64,000 bases of DNA from Pseudomonas fulva NBRC 16637 = DSM 17717 (GCF_000730565.1 NZ_BBIQ01000005.1:1-64000); one strand, 5' to 3'. Numbered from the stretch's first letter, positions 9,919-20,290 are shown. Translations and numbers: made by a program. Notes: generated by a model from the sequence alone, not told the origin.

Positions 9919-10047
9919 GTAAGCCCCCTTGTTGTTCTTGTTCACCAACGCGTGGTCGCATGACCCACCCGACCCGGGCATGGCCAACTTCCATGAGATA
10001 TCCGTGCCAACGCTTAAATTCCGTGAAATACGCTGCCCGATTGTCGG

Positions 10048-11775
10048 TCAGGTCAGCAGTTGACTGAGCACCGCGCGCAGTTTCCCGGGTTTTACCGGCT
10101 TGTTCAGTACCGGCATGCCCAGCGCCTGGAACGCCCGCCTGCCTTCGTCGCTGCGGTCGGCGGTAATGATGACCGCAGGGATCGTGCACCCGAATTGCTC
10201 ACGCAACCGCTCAACCACGTCGCACCCCAAAACGCCATGATCCAGGTGATAGTCGGCCAAAATCAATTCTGGCGGCCGACCCTGCAGCGCGATACAGGCC
10301 GCGTGCTGATCCAAAGCCGTGACGACCTCGCACCCCCATTGGCTCAACAAGGCGCCCATGCTGTGCAAGATACTCGACTCGTTATCCAGCACCAGCAGCC
10401 GCCGCCCCGGCAGTGGGTCCCCCATGCTCGGCTGCAGGAGGACCACTGGGGTAGCAGCCGGCAGGCAGCTTGCCATTGGCACCTCAATCGTGAACACCGA
10501 CCCTCGTCCGGGCCGCGACCGCACCCGTACCGGATGCTCGAGTATCTTGGCGATGCGCTCGACGATCGCCAGGCCCAGGCCAACCCCCTTGCGCTCGGCT
10601 GCACGGCCCACATCCAACTGGTTGAACTCGAGGAAGATCGACTCCAGGCGATCTTCCGGGATACCGCGCCCGGTATCCCATACCTGCAGCGCCAGGTAAT
10701 GGCCACGCCGCTGCGCCGCCAACAGCACGCCGCCCGTTGACGTGTAGCGGCAGGCATTGCTGAGAAAATTGCGCAGGATACGGGTCATCAGCCGCAGATC
10801 GGTGCCCACGGCAACGTCGGGAATGCGCGCCCTGAGCTTGAGCCCTGCGGCGTCGGCCACTGGCTCGAACTCAGACACCAGCGGCGCGAACACGGTGCTC
10901 AGGTGGTACACGCCCATGTCCGGCTTCACGGCGGCCTGATCAAGTCGCGAGATGTCCAACAGGTCAGTCAGCAGGTCTTCGGCCCCTTCCAAGGCCTGGT
11001 GAGTGCGCTCCACCAGCAGTTGTTCGGCCTGCGCAAGCGGCCGCTCGCGCAGGGTCGCGATCAGCAAGCGGGCGGCATTGAGCGGCTGCAGCAGGTCATG
11101 GCTGGCCGCCGCCAGGTACTTGTCTTTGCTGCGATTGGCCAGTTGTGCGGCGTCCCGGGCGTCGCGCAGGGCCCGGGCGATCTGCTTGCGTTCGGTGATC
11201 TGCTGGTGCAGGTTGCGATTGGCTTCGAGCAGTTGGTCGGTCCGGTCGGCCACCCGCTGCTCAAGCTCATCGTTGAGTTGCTGCAAGTGCTGCTGCGCCA
11301 GCTTGCGCTCGGTAATATCGGCCACGAACCCTTCCACCAAGCCCTCATGCCCGGGTTTGCGCAACAGGTTCATGAGCACGTCGATGTGGCTGCCATCACG
11401 GCGCCGCAGGCGGGTTTCGTAACCGTGCAGGCTATGCTCGCGCGCCAAGGTCGTGGTGATGGCGTGCAGTTCCTGAGCACCCCCGACGAAGAGGTTGGCG
11501 CCAAGGTCGGTCAACGAGAACAGTACGGCCTGAGGGTCGTCGTAGCCCAGCATCCGCGCCAGGGCCGGGTTGGCAGCACGCATGCCGTCCTGCAGGCTGG
11601 CCTGGAAGATGCCGTGAACGGCATTTTCGAACAACCACTTGTAGCGGTTGCGCTCAGCTTCCAGTTCCTCCAGCCGCGCGGCCAGCTCCGGGTAATGACT
11701 CTTGCGCGCGGACTGGTCGCCCAGCCCGAGCAGCCCGGCCAGTGCTCGCTGCTGCGCTTCAGAGGGCTTCGCCAT
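10048..11775 (-). CDS. PAS-domain hybrid histidine kinase (ErcS'-like), coupled to the iron-containing alcohol dehydrogenase
   Basis: A soluble sensor kinase of about 575 residues with no membrane helix. Order: a short helical N-terminus, one PAS domain (about 45-165, YKWLFENAVHGIFQ), a coiled coil, a HisKA domain with phospho-acceptor motif [15 protein letters not shown], a HATPase domain ([16 protein letters not shown]) and a C-terminal receiver (LLVLDNES, LADYHLD). It is strongly similar in architecture to PedS1 at 30300-32954. In P. aeruginosa, kinases of this type (ErcS, ErcS') with ErcA control ethanol oxidation. ATG 11775 lies inside the end of the upstream dehydrogenase gene (17-base overlap), so the two are probably translationally coupled. 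A missing partner regulator suggests that it feeds PedR1. Confidence 0.85.
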   Translation of the reverse strand: MAKPSEAQQRALAGLLGLGDQSARKSHYPELAARLEELEAERNRYKWLFENAVHGIFQASLQDGMRAANPALARMLGYDDPQAVLFSLTDLGANLFVGGAQELHAITTTLAREHSLHGYETRLRRRDGSHIDVLMNLLRKPGHEGLVEGFVADITERKLAQQHLQQLNDELEQRVADRTDQLLEANRNLHQQITERKQIARALRDARDAAQLANRSKDKYLAAASHDLLQPLNAARLLIATLRERPLAQAEQLLVERTHQALEGAEDLLTDLLDISRLDQAAVKPDMGVYHLSTVFAPLVSEFEPVADAAGLKLRARIPDVAVGTDLRLMTRILRNFLSNACRYTSTGGVLLAAQRRGHYLALQVWDTGRGIPEDRLESIFLEFNQLDVGRAAERKGVGLGLAIVERIAKILEHPVRVRSRPGRGSVFTIEVPMASCLPAATPVVLLQPSMGDPLPGRRLLVLDNESSILHSMGALLSQWGCEVVTALDQHAACIALQGRPPELILADYHLDHGVLGCDVVERLREQFGCTIPAVIITADRSDEGRRAFQALGMPVLNKPVKPGKLRAVLSQLLT

Positions 11776-12922
11776 AAACGACCTCGACGTCTCGCTGACT
11801 GGAGGCACGTGGGTTGGTCAGGATGCACGGATCGTCCATTGCGTGCTGCGACAGGAATGGAATATCGCTGGTGCGCACACCGTGCAGCCCGAGTGTTTCA
11901 TGGAAGCCCATGGCGTATTTCAAGGCGATCAGGTGGTCGACCAGACGCGCGCAGATCTGCCGGTGGTTCAGGCCCCGGCAATCGATGCCCATCACCTCGG
12001 CAATCACCTTGAAACGCTCTGGCGCCGAGCTGTAGTTGAACGCCACCACATGCTCGACCAGCACCGCGTTGCACAGCCCGTGGGGCAGATCCAGGAAGCC
12101 GCCCAGGCTGTGGGACATCGCGTGCACGGCGCCGAGGATGGCATTGGAAAAGGCAAGCCCCGCCTGCATGCTGCCCAGCATGACTTTTTCGCGCAGGCCG
12201 ATGTCGGTCGGATTGGCGATCATCTGCACCAGGTTGCCGTTGATCAGCCGCATGGCTTCAAGGGCATGGGGGTCGGTCAAGGGGCCGTGGCCGGTGGAGA
12301 CGAACGCCTCGATCGCATGCACCAGGGCATCGATCCCGGTACAGGCCGACAGAAACGGGTCCATGCTCAGGGTGGTCTGCGGATCGATCAACGACACGTC
12401 GGGCACCACCGCCTTGCTGACGATGGAGAACTTCATGCGTTCCTGTTGGTTGGAGATGATCACGAACTGCGACACATCCGCCGAGGTGCCGGCCGTGGTC
12501 GGGATCAGGATCAGCGGGGGGCTGGGCACGCGGATCATGTCCACACCCTCGAATTCGAGGATGCTGCGTCCGTGCGCCACCACGATGCCGATGGCCTTGC
12601 CGCAGTCCATCGGGCTGCCCCCGCCGACTGCGACGATGACATCGCAATGGTTTTGCCGGTAGATCTCGGCGCCGAGCATCACCTCCTCGACCCGGGGGTT
12701 GGGCGACACTGCGCTGTAGAGGCAATAGTCGATGCCCTGGGCTTGCAGGCTGGCCTCGACGTCGGCCACCCACCCGGCAGCGATCACCCCGGGGTCGCTG
12801 ACCACCAGCACCTTGCGGGCCCCGAAGGTCTTGGCGTAGTTGGCCACGTTATGCCGGCAGCCGGCACCGAAGATGATTTCAGGCGAAACGAATTTGCGTA
12901 GCGGGCTGAAACTCTGGCTCAT
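11759..12922 (-). CDS. ercA: Iron-containing (group III) alcohol dehydrogenase, ErcA-like
   Basis: A 387-residue NAD-dependent dehydrogenase of the Fe-ADH family. Visible family features are the GGGSPMDCGKAIG nucleotide-binding segment, TTAGTSADVSQF, and metal-ligand histidines in the ALVHAIEAF, HAMSHSLGGFLDLPHG regions. In P. aeruginosa its counterpart ErcA is thought to have a regulatory role in ethanol oxidation together with sensor kinases rather than bulk catabolism. The gene overlap with the following kinase fits that. Start ATG 12922 (MSQSFSPL) was chosen by homology; its ribosome-binding site is weak. It lies 89 bases downstream of pqqD, so it may be in the same transcript as pqqA-pqqD. 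Confidence 0.88.
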   Translation of the reverse strand: MSQSFSPLRKFVSPEIIFGAGCRHNVANYAKTFGARKVLVVSDPGVIAAGWVADVEASLQAQGIDYCLYSAVSPNPRVEEVMLGAEIYRQNHCDVIVAVGGGSPMDCGKAIGIVVAHGRSILEFEGVDMIRVPSPPLILIPTTAGTSADVSQFVIISNQQERMKFSIVSKAVVPDVSLIDPQTTLSMDPFLSACTGIDALVHAIEAFVSTGHGPLTDPHALEAMRLINGNLVQMIANPTDIGLREKVMLGSMQAGLAFSNAILGAVHAMSHSLGGFLDLPHGLCNAVLVEHVVAFNYSSAPERFKVIAEVMGIDCRGLNHRQICARLVDHLIALKYAMGFHETLGLHGVRTSDIPFLSQHAMDDPCILTNPRASSQRDVEVVYGEAL

Positions 12923-13011
12923 GGGCAAGCCTGATCTTATTGTTCTGGAAGGTGAGTGCCAGCGTAATGCATCCATCCACGAAAGCAACCAGACCTAGGT
13001 GGCATCGTCGC

Positions 13012-13284
13012 TCACTCGACCCAGGCCCTGACCCTGGCGAGCTCGAGAAAGCCCAGCACATCCTCCTCAAGGCCTCGCACGTCCCCATAGCGCTGACGCA
13101 AGTGCTCGATCACAACGGCCACGCTGCGCTGCCCGTCCAGCAGTTCCAGCACCCAACCGGCACTGCCGGTCAGTTCGATGACCATGCCCGGGCATTGGAG
13201 CACATGCATGCCGGTACTCGGCTCCCAGCGCAAGCGTGCCCGCCGGTGCACTTGCAAGGCCTGCTGACGGCTGATCGGCTCCAC
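13012..13284 (-). CDS. pqqD2: PqqD-family PQQ peptide chaperone (second copy type)
   Basis: A 90-residue PqqD protein, the RiPP recognition element that binds PqqA and presents it to the radical-SAM enzyme PqqE during PQQ synthesis. The sequence has the expected RLRWEP, GMVIELTGSAGWVLELLDG and VLGFLELARVRAWVE blocks of the small winged-helix-like fold. It begins with GTG (reverse complement at 13282-13284). No pqqB, pqqC, pqqE or pqqF is present in the window, so this is an orphan copy that must act with enzymes encoded elsewhere. It sits 63 bases behind pqqA, with a strong hairpin in between. Confidence 0.9.
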   Translation of the reverse strand: MEPISRQQALQVHRRARLRWEPSTGMHVLQCPGMVIELTGSAGWVLELLDGQRSVAVVIEHLRQRYGDVRGLEEDVLGFLELARVRAWVE

Positions 13285-13313
13285 GGCTCAACATGTTCCT
13301 GGCGGGTAGAAAG

Positions 13314-13342
13314 ACGCCGGCCACCGCGAGGGTGGCCGGCGT
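13314..13342 (-). terminator. Stem-loop between pqqA and pqqD (attenuator or mRNA-stabilising hairpin)
   Basis: ACGCCGGCCACC and GGTGGCCGGCGT pair perfectly over 12 bp around the loop GCGAG. In the direction of transcription it is followed by TCTTTCT, a weak pyrimidine tract. Hairpins after pqqA are known in several pqq operons, where they favour a short pqqA transcript over the downstream genes. Confidence 0.7.
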
Positions 13343-13347
13343 GCGGA

Positions 13348-13419
13348 TCAACGGTTAGCGAAGTACATCGTCACTTCAAAGCCAATGCGCAAGTCGGTGA
13401 AGGTGGGTTTGGTCCACAT
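13348..13419 (-). CDS. pqqA: PqqA, PQQ precursor peptide (23 residues)
   Basis: A complete 23-residue peptide beginning [11 protein letters not shown] and ending in NR. It contains the Glu-Val-Thr-Met-Tyr core in which Glu15 and Tyr19 are the residues joined by PqqE to build pyrroloquinoline quinone. Its length and sequence match the standard PqqA precursor. AGAGGA is placed six bases before the ATG. It is followed by the hairpin and pqqD, and preceded by a copy of the TACTTTGG-type element at 13489-13503. Together these suggest local control so that PQQ precursor is made along with the dehydrogenases. Confidence 0.93.
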   Translation of the reverse strand: MWTKPTFTDLRIGFEVTMYFANR

Positions 13420-13488
13420 GGCGTGTCCTCTTCTTGGGCCGGACGATTCCGGTACAGCCATTAATGCACGGGCAGCCGCGGGGCCAAA

Positions 13489-13503
13489 TGCTACTTTGGA
13501 ACG
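13489..13503. promoter_or_regulatory. PQQ-cluster regulatory element, copy upstream of pqqA
   Basis: TGCTACTTTGGAACG. It resembles the element found before the other units of this island (see the related finding) and lies about 70 bases upstream of pqqA in the pqqA-pedI gap. It is probably bound by a PedR1/PedR2-type LuxR regulator. Confidence 0.5.
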
Positions 13504-13538
13504 AACTCACGGCGCCCATGGACGAGGGTGCCTGAGCC

Positions 13539-15059
<1,521 letters not shown>

Positions 15060-15162
15060 GCTGAGCCTCTGCGGGTCGATGCCTGCCTGCGACAGGCGAT
15101 ACGACGATGGTAAAAAGCCCCGCTTGCCAGGCGAATGCATCGTTAGCAGCGGGGCGCTCGTC

Positions 15163-15176
15163 ATTTGGTAGTAGGG
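15163..15176. promoter_or_regulatory. PQQ-cluster regulatory element, copy upstream of pedI
   Basis: ATTTGGTAGTAGGG on the plus strand, i.e. CCCTACTACCAAAT towards pedI. It shares CCCTACTACCAA with the copy in the pedF-pedE gap. It sits at the pedH 3' end, about 105 bases before pedI. Confidence 0.55.
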
Positions 15177-15177
15177 T

Positions 15178-16968
15178 TCAGCGCTGCGCGGTTGCGCTGG
15201 CGCCCTGCAATTGCTTGGGCAGCTTGAAGGTCCAGAGCATGCCGCCCTGGTTGAAGTCCTTGACCCGCTTGGCCACCTCCCCGCCCCACAGCGGTACAGC
15301 CCCGCCCCAGCCGGAGACCACCGACACGTACTGCTCGCCATCCATTTCCCAGGTCACCGGTGAGCCAAGGACACCGGAGCCGGTCTGGAACTCCCACACC
15401 TTCTCGCCGGTCTTGGCATCGAAGGCCTGGAGGAACCCCTCGGGGGTGCCGGTGAAGACCAGGTTGCCCTTGGTGGTCAGCACCCCACCCCACAGCGGGG
15501 CGTAGTTCTTGTGGCGCCAGACTTCCTTGCCGCTGACCGGGTCGATGGCACGCAGTACGCCGATGTAGTCTTCGTTCAGGGGCTTGATGGTGAAGCCTGC
15601 GCCCAGAAACGCTGCGCCTTTCTTGTAGGCGATGCCCTCGTTCCAGATGTCCATGCCCCATTCGTTCGAAGGCACGTAGAACAGCCCGGTGTCACGGTTG
15701 TAGGCCATGGGCATCCAATTCTTGGCGCCCAGGAAGGCAGGCGCGACGAACACCGAGCTGCCCTTGGCCTCGCTGCCCGGTGCGCCCGGGCGACTGGCGT
15801 CGTTGTAGAGCGGGCGACCGTCCTTGTCCAGGCCCGTGGCCCAGGTGATCTTGTCGACGAAGGGGAAGCCGCGGATGAACGTGCCGTTGGTGCGGTCTAG
15901 CACGTAGAAAAAGCCGTTGCGGTCAGCCGTGGCGGCGGCCTTCACCTCCTTGCCCCCGTCCTTGTAGTTGAACGCTATCAGCTCGTTGACGCCGTCGAAG
16001 TCCCAGCCGTCGTGGGGCGTGCTTTGGAAGTGCCACTTGATCGTTCCATCGTCCGGGTTCAGTGCCAGGCGCGAGGACGAATACAGGTTGTCGCCGGGAC
16101 GCAGGTGCGAGTTCCAGGGGGCGGGGTTACCGGTGCCGAACAGGATCAGATTGGTTTCCGGGTCATAGTAGCCGCCCAGCCAGGGAGCCGCGCCGCCGGT
16201 CTTCCACAGATCGCCCGGCCAGGTCTTGCCGGCTTCACCGCCCGAGATGCCGTTCTCGATGGCTTTGCCGTCCTTGTAGACATAGCCCATGTGGCCCTCG
16301 ACCGTGGGCCGCATCCAGAGCAACTCGCCATTCTCCGGATTGTAGGCCTGGATCTTGCCCACCACCCCGAATTCGCCCCCGGCAACGCCGGTGATGAGCT
16401 TGCCGTTAACGATCATGGGCGCCGCGCTGATGGAGTAGCCTTCCTTGTGGTCGGCCACTTTTTTGCTCCAGACCACTTTGCCGGTGTCCTTGTTCAGGGC
16501 CACCAGTTTGGCATCCAGGGTGCCGAAGAAGACCAGGTTGCCGTACAGCGCAACCCCTCGGTTGATGACATCGCAGCAAGGGCGGATATCGTCGGGCAAG
16601 CGGGCATCGTACTGCCACAGCTTCTTGCCGGTGCGTGCGTCGACGGCGAATACCCGTGAGTAGGAACCTGTGAGGTACATGACCCCATCCTTGATCAACG
16701 GCTGCGCCTGCTGGCCGCGCTGCTTCTCGCCGCCAAACGAGAATGCCCAAACCGGCCGCAACTCCTTGACGTTGCGGGTGTTGAGCATGTCCAGCGGACT
16801 GTAGCGCTGGCCCTGCACACCCAGCCCGTTGGTCACGATCTGCTGGGGGTTCTTGGGGTCTTGCAGGATCTCGGCATCGGTGACGCCGGCGTGGGCTGCG
16901 CCGGCAAGCAGCAAGGCGCTGAACACAAGGCTCAAGGCAAACACGGGACGGCATGGAGTACGGGTCAT
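15178..16968 (-). CDS. pedH: Lanthanide-type PQQ-dependent alcohol dehydrogenase PedH
   Basis: Periplasmic quinoprotein that oxidises alcohols (and aldehydes) and passes electrons to cytochrome c550. The 596-residue precursor has a signal peptide ([10 protein letters not shown], about 1-27), an eight-bladed propeller with repeated tryptophan-docking motifs, and the vicinal Cys-Cys in RPCCDVI that lies against PQQ. The key segment is WDFDGVNEL: the catalytic Asp323 is followed two residues later by Asp325, the extra acidic ligand that marks rare-earth-dependent enzymes. PedE has Ser at this place. Near-identical to KT2440 PedH as I recall that sequence. Start ATG 16968 has AAAGGTAG upstream. 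Its leader contains two perfect inverted repeats and a regulatory element copy. Confidence 0.96.
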   Translation of the reverse strand: MTRTPCRPVFALSLVFSALLLAGAAHAGVTDAEILQDPKNPQQIVTNGLGVQGQRYSPLDMLNTRNVKELRPVWAFSFGGEKQRGQQAQPLIKDGVMYLTGSYSRVFAVDARTGKKLWQYDARLPDDIRPCCDVINRGVALYGNLVFFGTLDAKLVALNKDTGKVVWSKKVADHKEGYSISAAPMIVNGKLITGVAGGEFGVVGKIQAYNPENGELLWMRPTVEGHMGYVYKDGKAIENGISGGEAGKTWPGDLWKTGGAAPWLGGYYDPETNLILFGTGNPAPWNSHLRPGDNLYSSSRLALNPDDGTIKWHFQSTPHDGWDFDGVNELIAFNYKDGGKEVKAAATADRNGFFYVLDRTNGTFIRGFPFVDKITWATGLDKDGRPLYNDASRPGAPGSEAKGSSVFVAPAFLGAKNWMPMAYNRDTGLFYVPSNEWGMDIWNEGIAYKKGAAFLGAGFTIKPLNEDYIGVLRAIDPVSGKEVWRHKNYAPLWGGVLTTKGNLVFTGTPEGFLQAFDAKTGEKVWEFQTGSGVLGSPVTWEMDGEQYVSVVSGWGGAVPLWGGEVAKRVKDFNQGGMLWTFKLPKQLQGASATAQR

Positions 16969-16995
16969 GGCAGCTACCTTTGGCTTTTTGTTATG

Positions 16996-17037
16996 CCGGG
17001 AAATTTTCCCGGTGTGGCGGGAATTCTTGTTCCCGCC
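16996..17037. promoter_or_regulatory. Twin inverted repeats in the pedH leader
   Basis: CCGGGAAATTTTCCCGG (16996-17012) is a perfect palindrome. Next to it GGCGGGAA and TTCCCGCC (17016-17037) pair around a 6-base loop. Similar GGGAA/TTCCC elements occur in the pedE leader, suggesting a shared control or mRNA structure. Confidence 0.55.
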
Positions 17038-17072
17038 CTGGCTGCCAGCAATTGACCGCAATGCGCAAAACC

Positions 17073-17092
17073 CTAGTTCCTTGGTACAAGGG
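17073..17092. promoter_or_regulatory. PQQ-cluster regulatory element, copy upstream of pedH
   Basis: CTAGTTCCTTGGTACAAGGG, a near-palindrome, about 105 bases upstream of the pedH start. Read towards pedH it is TACCAAGGAAC, matching the pedF-side copy at 20311-20331. Confidence 0.6.
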
Positions 17093-17110
17093 AACAGGGC
17101 CTGGCCGTTA

Positions 17111-18043
17111 TCAGGGCCTCACATCCACCCGTTGCATCACCTGCTTTTCATAGCGTGGGTACAGGTGACTGACACTTCGAATCAGCTCATAGCGCGTCAG
17201 GCTGATCGCGGCAAACCGCTCGGGCACAGGGCTGCGGATCATCTCGACCATGTCGGCGCCCTGCTCGGCGCCTTCGCGCATCAGGCCATCCAGCCAACGC
17301 AGGTAATCGTGCATCTGGGCAAAGGGCCTGCTATCGCTTGCGACAGGGCCATGGCCCGGTACCAGTTGCTGCCAGGGCAAGGCCTGCAACGTGTCCAGGT
17401 CACGTTGCCAGACGTCCAGCCCCGGGCTGTTGGGCGTGGTCAGGGCACGCTCGTAGAACACCAGGTCGCCCGCGAACAGCACGCCGGTCGTTTCATCGAA
17501 AATGGCCAGGTCAGCGCCGGTATGCCCTGCCAAGCCCAACAGGCGCAGTCGATGCCCGCCCACTTCACGCCTGCCGGGTTGTACCACCTCGGTCGGCAAG
17601 ACCACTTCGGTGCCTCGCATCCAGTCACCGACCAGACGGTACATGTTCTCGGTCATGGCATCGCCCTGCTGGCGCAACAGCTCGGTCGTACCGGCCAGCG
17701 CAGCGATCGGCACCTCGGCGAATGCCTGGTTACCCAGCACATGATCCGGGTGGTGATGGGTCAACAGGACTTCGATGACGGCCTTGTCCGTGACCCCGGC
17801 GATTGCCTGGCGCATGGCCTCCCCATAGCGCTTGGACGGCCCACTATCGATCACCACCACACCGGCGTCGGTCACGATGAACGCCGTGTTCACGACATTG
17901 CCGCCGTTGGCCTTCTGGAAATTGTCGGTACTGCCTTCAAGTACCCAGGTGCCCTGGGCGATCTGTCGCGGCGCTAGCCGGTAGTCGAAGTCGGCCAGCG
18001 CCGGCAGGCCCACGCCCAGCAGCAAGAGCATCATCCATCGCAT
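17111..18043 (-). CDS. Quinoprotein-associated MBL-fold metallo-hydrolase
   Basis: A 310-residue exported metallo-beta-lactamase-fold protein. It starts with a signal peptide ([14 protein letters not shown]) and carries the zinc motif THHHPDH (His96, His98, Asp100, His101) plus later GHTGAD and GHGPVA ligand loops. It matches the family of zinc hydrolases found beside PQQ dehydrogenases and SoxYZ-like carriers (SoxH-related). The substrate is not known; by analogy with SoxH/SoxB-type systems it may act on the adduct held by the neighbouring carrier. GGGAGGT precedes the start. It follows the SoxYZ-like gene by 39 bases in the same direction, so it belongs to the pedF-led unit. Confidence 0.87.
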   Translation of the reverse strand: MRWMMLLLLGVGLPALADFDYRLAPRQIAQGTWVLEGSTDNFQKANGGNVVNTAFIVTDAGVVVIDSGPSKRYGEAMRQAIAGVTDKAVIEVLLTHHHPDHVLGNQAFAEVPIAALAGTTELLRQQGDAMTENMYRLVGDWMRGTEVVLPTEVVQPGRREVGGHRLRLLGLAGHTGADLAIFDETTGVLFAGDLVFYERALTTPNSPGLDVWQRDLDTLQALPWQQLVPGHGPVASDSRPFAQMHDYLRWLDGLMREGAEQGADMVEMIRSPVPERFAAISLTRYELIRSVSHLYPRYEKQVMQRVDVRP

Positions 18044-18082
18044 CAGGTACCTCCCATGGGCATGAAACCACGCCGGCCACGT

Positions 18083-18847
18083 TCAAGGCACGGCGGCTTC
18101 GAACCGATTGCCGCTGTTGTCCTGAAGCACCAGGCGGATAGGCCCCGGTGCGCGTACATCGAACCCAAGGCTTGGGTTTTCACTGACCGCCGGATAAAGC
18201 ACCAAGGTCGCGATCTGCTGCCCGTGTTCATCCAGCAACTCAGCTTGGTTGATGAAGAATTCGGGAATCCCGCTGACCAGGCCATTGTCCATGGGGTGAG
18301 CGATCTGCAGGCGCAAGCGGCTGCCATCCTGGCGCCGATAGCGCCCCCCGAGCACTTCACCCAAGTGCTCCTCCCATCCAGGCTGGGTGCGCACCACGCT
18401 GGGTGCGGTGCACCCCCCACCCGCTGCGTCGACCAGGGCCGATCCCACATGCCAGGTGCCGTCGCGGGTCAGCGCCGCTGCGCGTAACGGCGTAGCCTGC
18501 TCGACCCGGATGCGCACCGACAACCAGGGCATGACCTGTTCCCCAGGTTCGAAGTCGACGATGCGCGGCAACGGATTGAGCTCGGCCCAGGCCAGAATCC
18601 GCACCACGTCAGGCAAGGCCCGAGCATCGATCTCCAGCGGGACCTGGCGAGCATCCTCGGCAAAAGGCGGCGCCAGCACCTTGACCCGATCATCGAAGAC
18701 GAACGGCGCCTGGTTCAAGATCTGCTTGTGGTAGAACGCCCACATCACCGAAGGGACAGGGTCGGCATTGCTGGCAGGTGTACCGCCCAGCCCATGAGCC
18801 GACCCGCTCAGGATGCACACCAGCCCCAATCCCGCTCGCCAGTTCAT
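18083..18847 (-). CDS. Quinoprotein dehydrogenase-associated SoxYZ-like carrier protein
   Basis: A 254-residue exported protein fusing a SoxY-like and a SoxZ-like domain. A signal peptide (GLVCILSGSAHG) is followed by the SoxY-like half with the flexible Gly-Gly-Gly-Cys-Thr segment (AAGGGCTAPS, around residue 145). The single cysteine there corresponds to the swinging-arm cysteine that carries sulfur intermediates in true SoxYZ. The SoxZ-like half (QIAHPMDNG, LYPAVSENPSLGFDV) ends the protein. In PQQ clusters the family role is unresolved. Conserved placement beside the metallo-hydrolase suggests a carrier for a small ligand or sulfur group. AGGAG precedes the start at 18847. Confidence 0.85.
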   Translation of the reverse strand: MNWRAGLGLVCILSGSAHGLGGTPASNADPVPSVMWAFYHKQILNQAPFVFDDRVKVLAPPFAEDARQVPLEIDARALPDVVRILAWAELNPLPRIVDFEPGEQVMPWLSVRIRVEQATPLRAAALTRDGTWHVGSALVDAAGGGCTAPSVVRTQPGWEEHLGEVLGGRYRRQDGSRLRLQIAHPMDNGLVSGIPEFFINQAELLDEHGQQIATLVLYPAVSENPSLGFDVRAPGPIRLVLQDNSGNRFEAAVP

Positions 18848-18856
18848 CGTCCGCTC

Positions 18857-19750
18857 CTATTGGTACATCTCCGGGACTTCGTAGCGCAGCCCGTAGTGCG
18901 CGTAGAGCGCCTGCATGCGCCCCTCGCGGATCATCGTTTCCAGGGTTTCTTCCAGGGCATAGGCCAGCTGCCGGTTGCTTTCGTGCACCGCCATTCCGAT
19001 TTCCCAAACCTGCTTGCCCAGGCTGGGGTAGGCGTTTTCAGCCACCTGCAGGTGCCGATCGCGGGCCTGGTGCAGTTGCCAATCCACTTCACCGCGCATG
19101 GCCATCACCGCATCCACCTCGCCCTTGCCCATGGCCGCGAACGCTCGCTGCACGCTGGGGTAGTGGCGCGCGCTGGCACGCAGTAGCCCGTCGAACACCG
19201 ATGTCAGGTAGAACGAAGGCACGCTGTCCACCTCGACCCCGACCGGGTGACCCTCTAGCGCCGCGATATTACTGACCGCAGGCAGGCGCCTGCGATCGAA
19301 CGCCACCTGCCAGCGCTCCTGCTGGTAAGGGCCGAACATCACCACCTGGCCGTTTTCCAGCTCGCCCAATTCGTTGCGCTTCTGGGTATAGGCCTGGTCG
19401 TAGGGCACGCGCATCATCACATCGGCCAGCTGCTGGTGACGCAGCGGGCTTGCTCGCCAGATGTAATCGCGCAGGTCGTCGTCGAGCTTCTCGCCAGGCG
19501 GTGCCCAGATCAGTTGCAGGCGTACGCCCAACCCGTCGGCCAGCGCCTGCGCCAGCTCCACGTCCACCCCACGGGCCTGGCCATGGTCCTGGAAACTGTA
19601 GGGGGCAAAGTCCTTGTAGACCGCCACCTTGAGCTCGCCTGCGGCGATGATCGAATCGTAGTTGCGCAGCTGCGCCTGCACCGGTGCATCCCCTAGCAGC
19701 AGGCCGGCAATGACGCAGAACATGGCCGCCCAGTGGCGCACGACGTTCAT
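18857..19750 (-). CDS. Quinoprotein-associated periplasmic solute-binding protein (family 3-like)
   Basis: A 297-residue exported protein with a signal peptide (FCVIAGLLLGDAPVQA) and an extracellular solute-binding family 3 fold: ELKVAVYKDFAPYSF, GVDVELAQALADGLGV, VGVEVDSVPSFYLTS. It belongs to the group seen next to PQQ dehydrogenases. Such proteins may donate electrons or assist the dehydrogenase rather than feed a transporter, as proposed for MxaJ/XoxJ, which share this fold; XoxJ-like is the nearest analogy. Its ATG overlaps the pedF stop by four bases (ATGA), showing translational coupling to the cytochrome. The longer open frame overlapping pedF is not used. Confidence 0.87.
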   Translation of the reverse strand: MNVVRHWAAMFCVIAGLLLGDAPVQAQLRNYDSIIAAGELKVAVYKDFAPYSFQDHGQARGVDVELAQALADGLGVRLQLIWAPPGEKLDDDLRDYIWRASPLRHQQLADVMMRVPYDQAYTQKRNELGELENGQVVMFGPYQQERWQVAFDRRRLPAVSNIAALEGHPVGVEVDSVPSFYLTSVFDGLLRASARHYPSVQRAFAAMGKGEVDAVMAMRGEVDWQLHQARDRHLQVAENAYPSLGKQVWEIGMAVHESNRQLAYALEETLETMIREGRMQALYAHYGLRYEVPEMYQ

Positions 19751-20208
19751 TCCTCCACGTGCACGCTGTCCAGGTAAGTGCGCACTGCCCAGAGCGCTTC
19801 CTGGCTCAGGTAGTCCGCCATCTTGGGCATGTATACGCGGCCATCGCGTACGGCACCGTGACGCACACGTTCGACGAACCACTCATCACCCGCTTCACCG
19901 ACGTCGAGCATGCGCAGGTCAGGCGCGATGCCGCCGGACTTGGCTTCAAGACCATGACACGCCGCGCAGTTCTGGTTGTACGCCGACGCCCCGATTTCGA
20001 CCGCCTTGTCGTGCTCGGGTGACTCGCGGTAAGGGTTGACCGCCGCCCAGCCATCGGCATCCAGGCTCACGCCGGCCTCCTTGATCGGGGTCAGCCCCTG
20101 GGTCTCCACCGCCTGCGGCACCACGTTGCCATGGGCCCAGGCCGACCCGGTCAACACGGCACCGGCCAACAGGCCGGCAGCCAGCACGACGTTGCGTTTG
20201 ATTGTCAT
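19747..20208 (-). CDS. pedF: Cytochrome c550, electron acceptor of quinoprotein dehydrogenases
   Basis: A 153-residue periplasmic monohaem cytochrome that takes electrons from PedE/PedH and hands them to the respiratory chain. It has a signal peptide (AGLLAGAVLTGSAWAHG), the haem-binding CAACH motif in the middle and a downstream MPKM that supplies the axial methionine. First gene of the minus-strand unit pedF, solute-binding protein, SoxYZ-like, metallo-hydrolase. It diverges from pedE across a 251-base gap containing two regulatory element copies. Confidence 0.93.
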   Translation of the reverse strand: MTIKRNVVLAAGLLAGAVLTGSAWAHGNVVPQAVETQGLTPIKEAGVSLDADGWAAVNPYRESPEHDKAVEIGASAYNQNCAACHGLEAKSGGIAPDLRMLDVGEAGDEWFVERVRHGAVRDGRVYMPKMADYLSQEALWAVRTYLDSVHVEE

Positions 20209-20290
20209 TGTTATGCCCTCACGGTTGCACGCAAGGCCTCAACCACAGAGGCCGTGCCGCCATCTTAGAAACCGCGGCGCCGGGGCCGTA

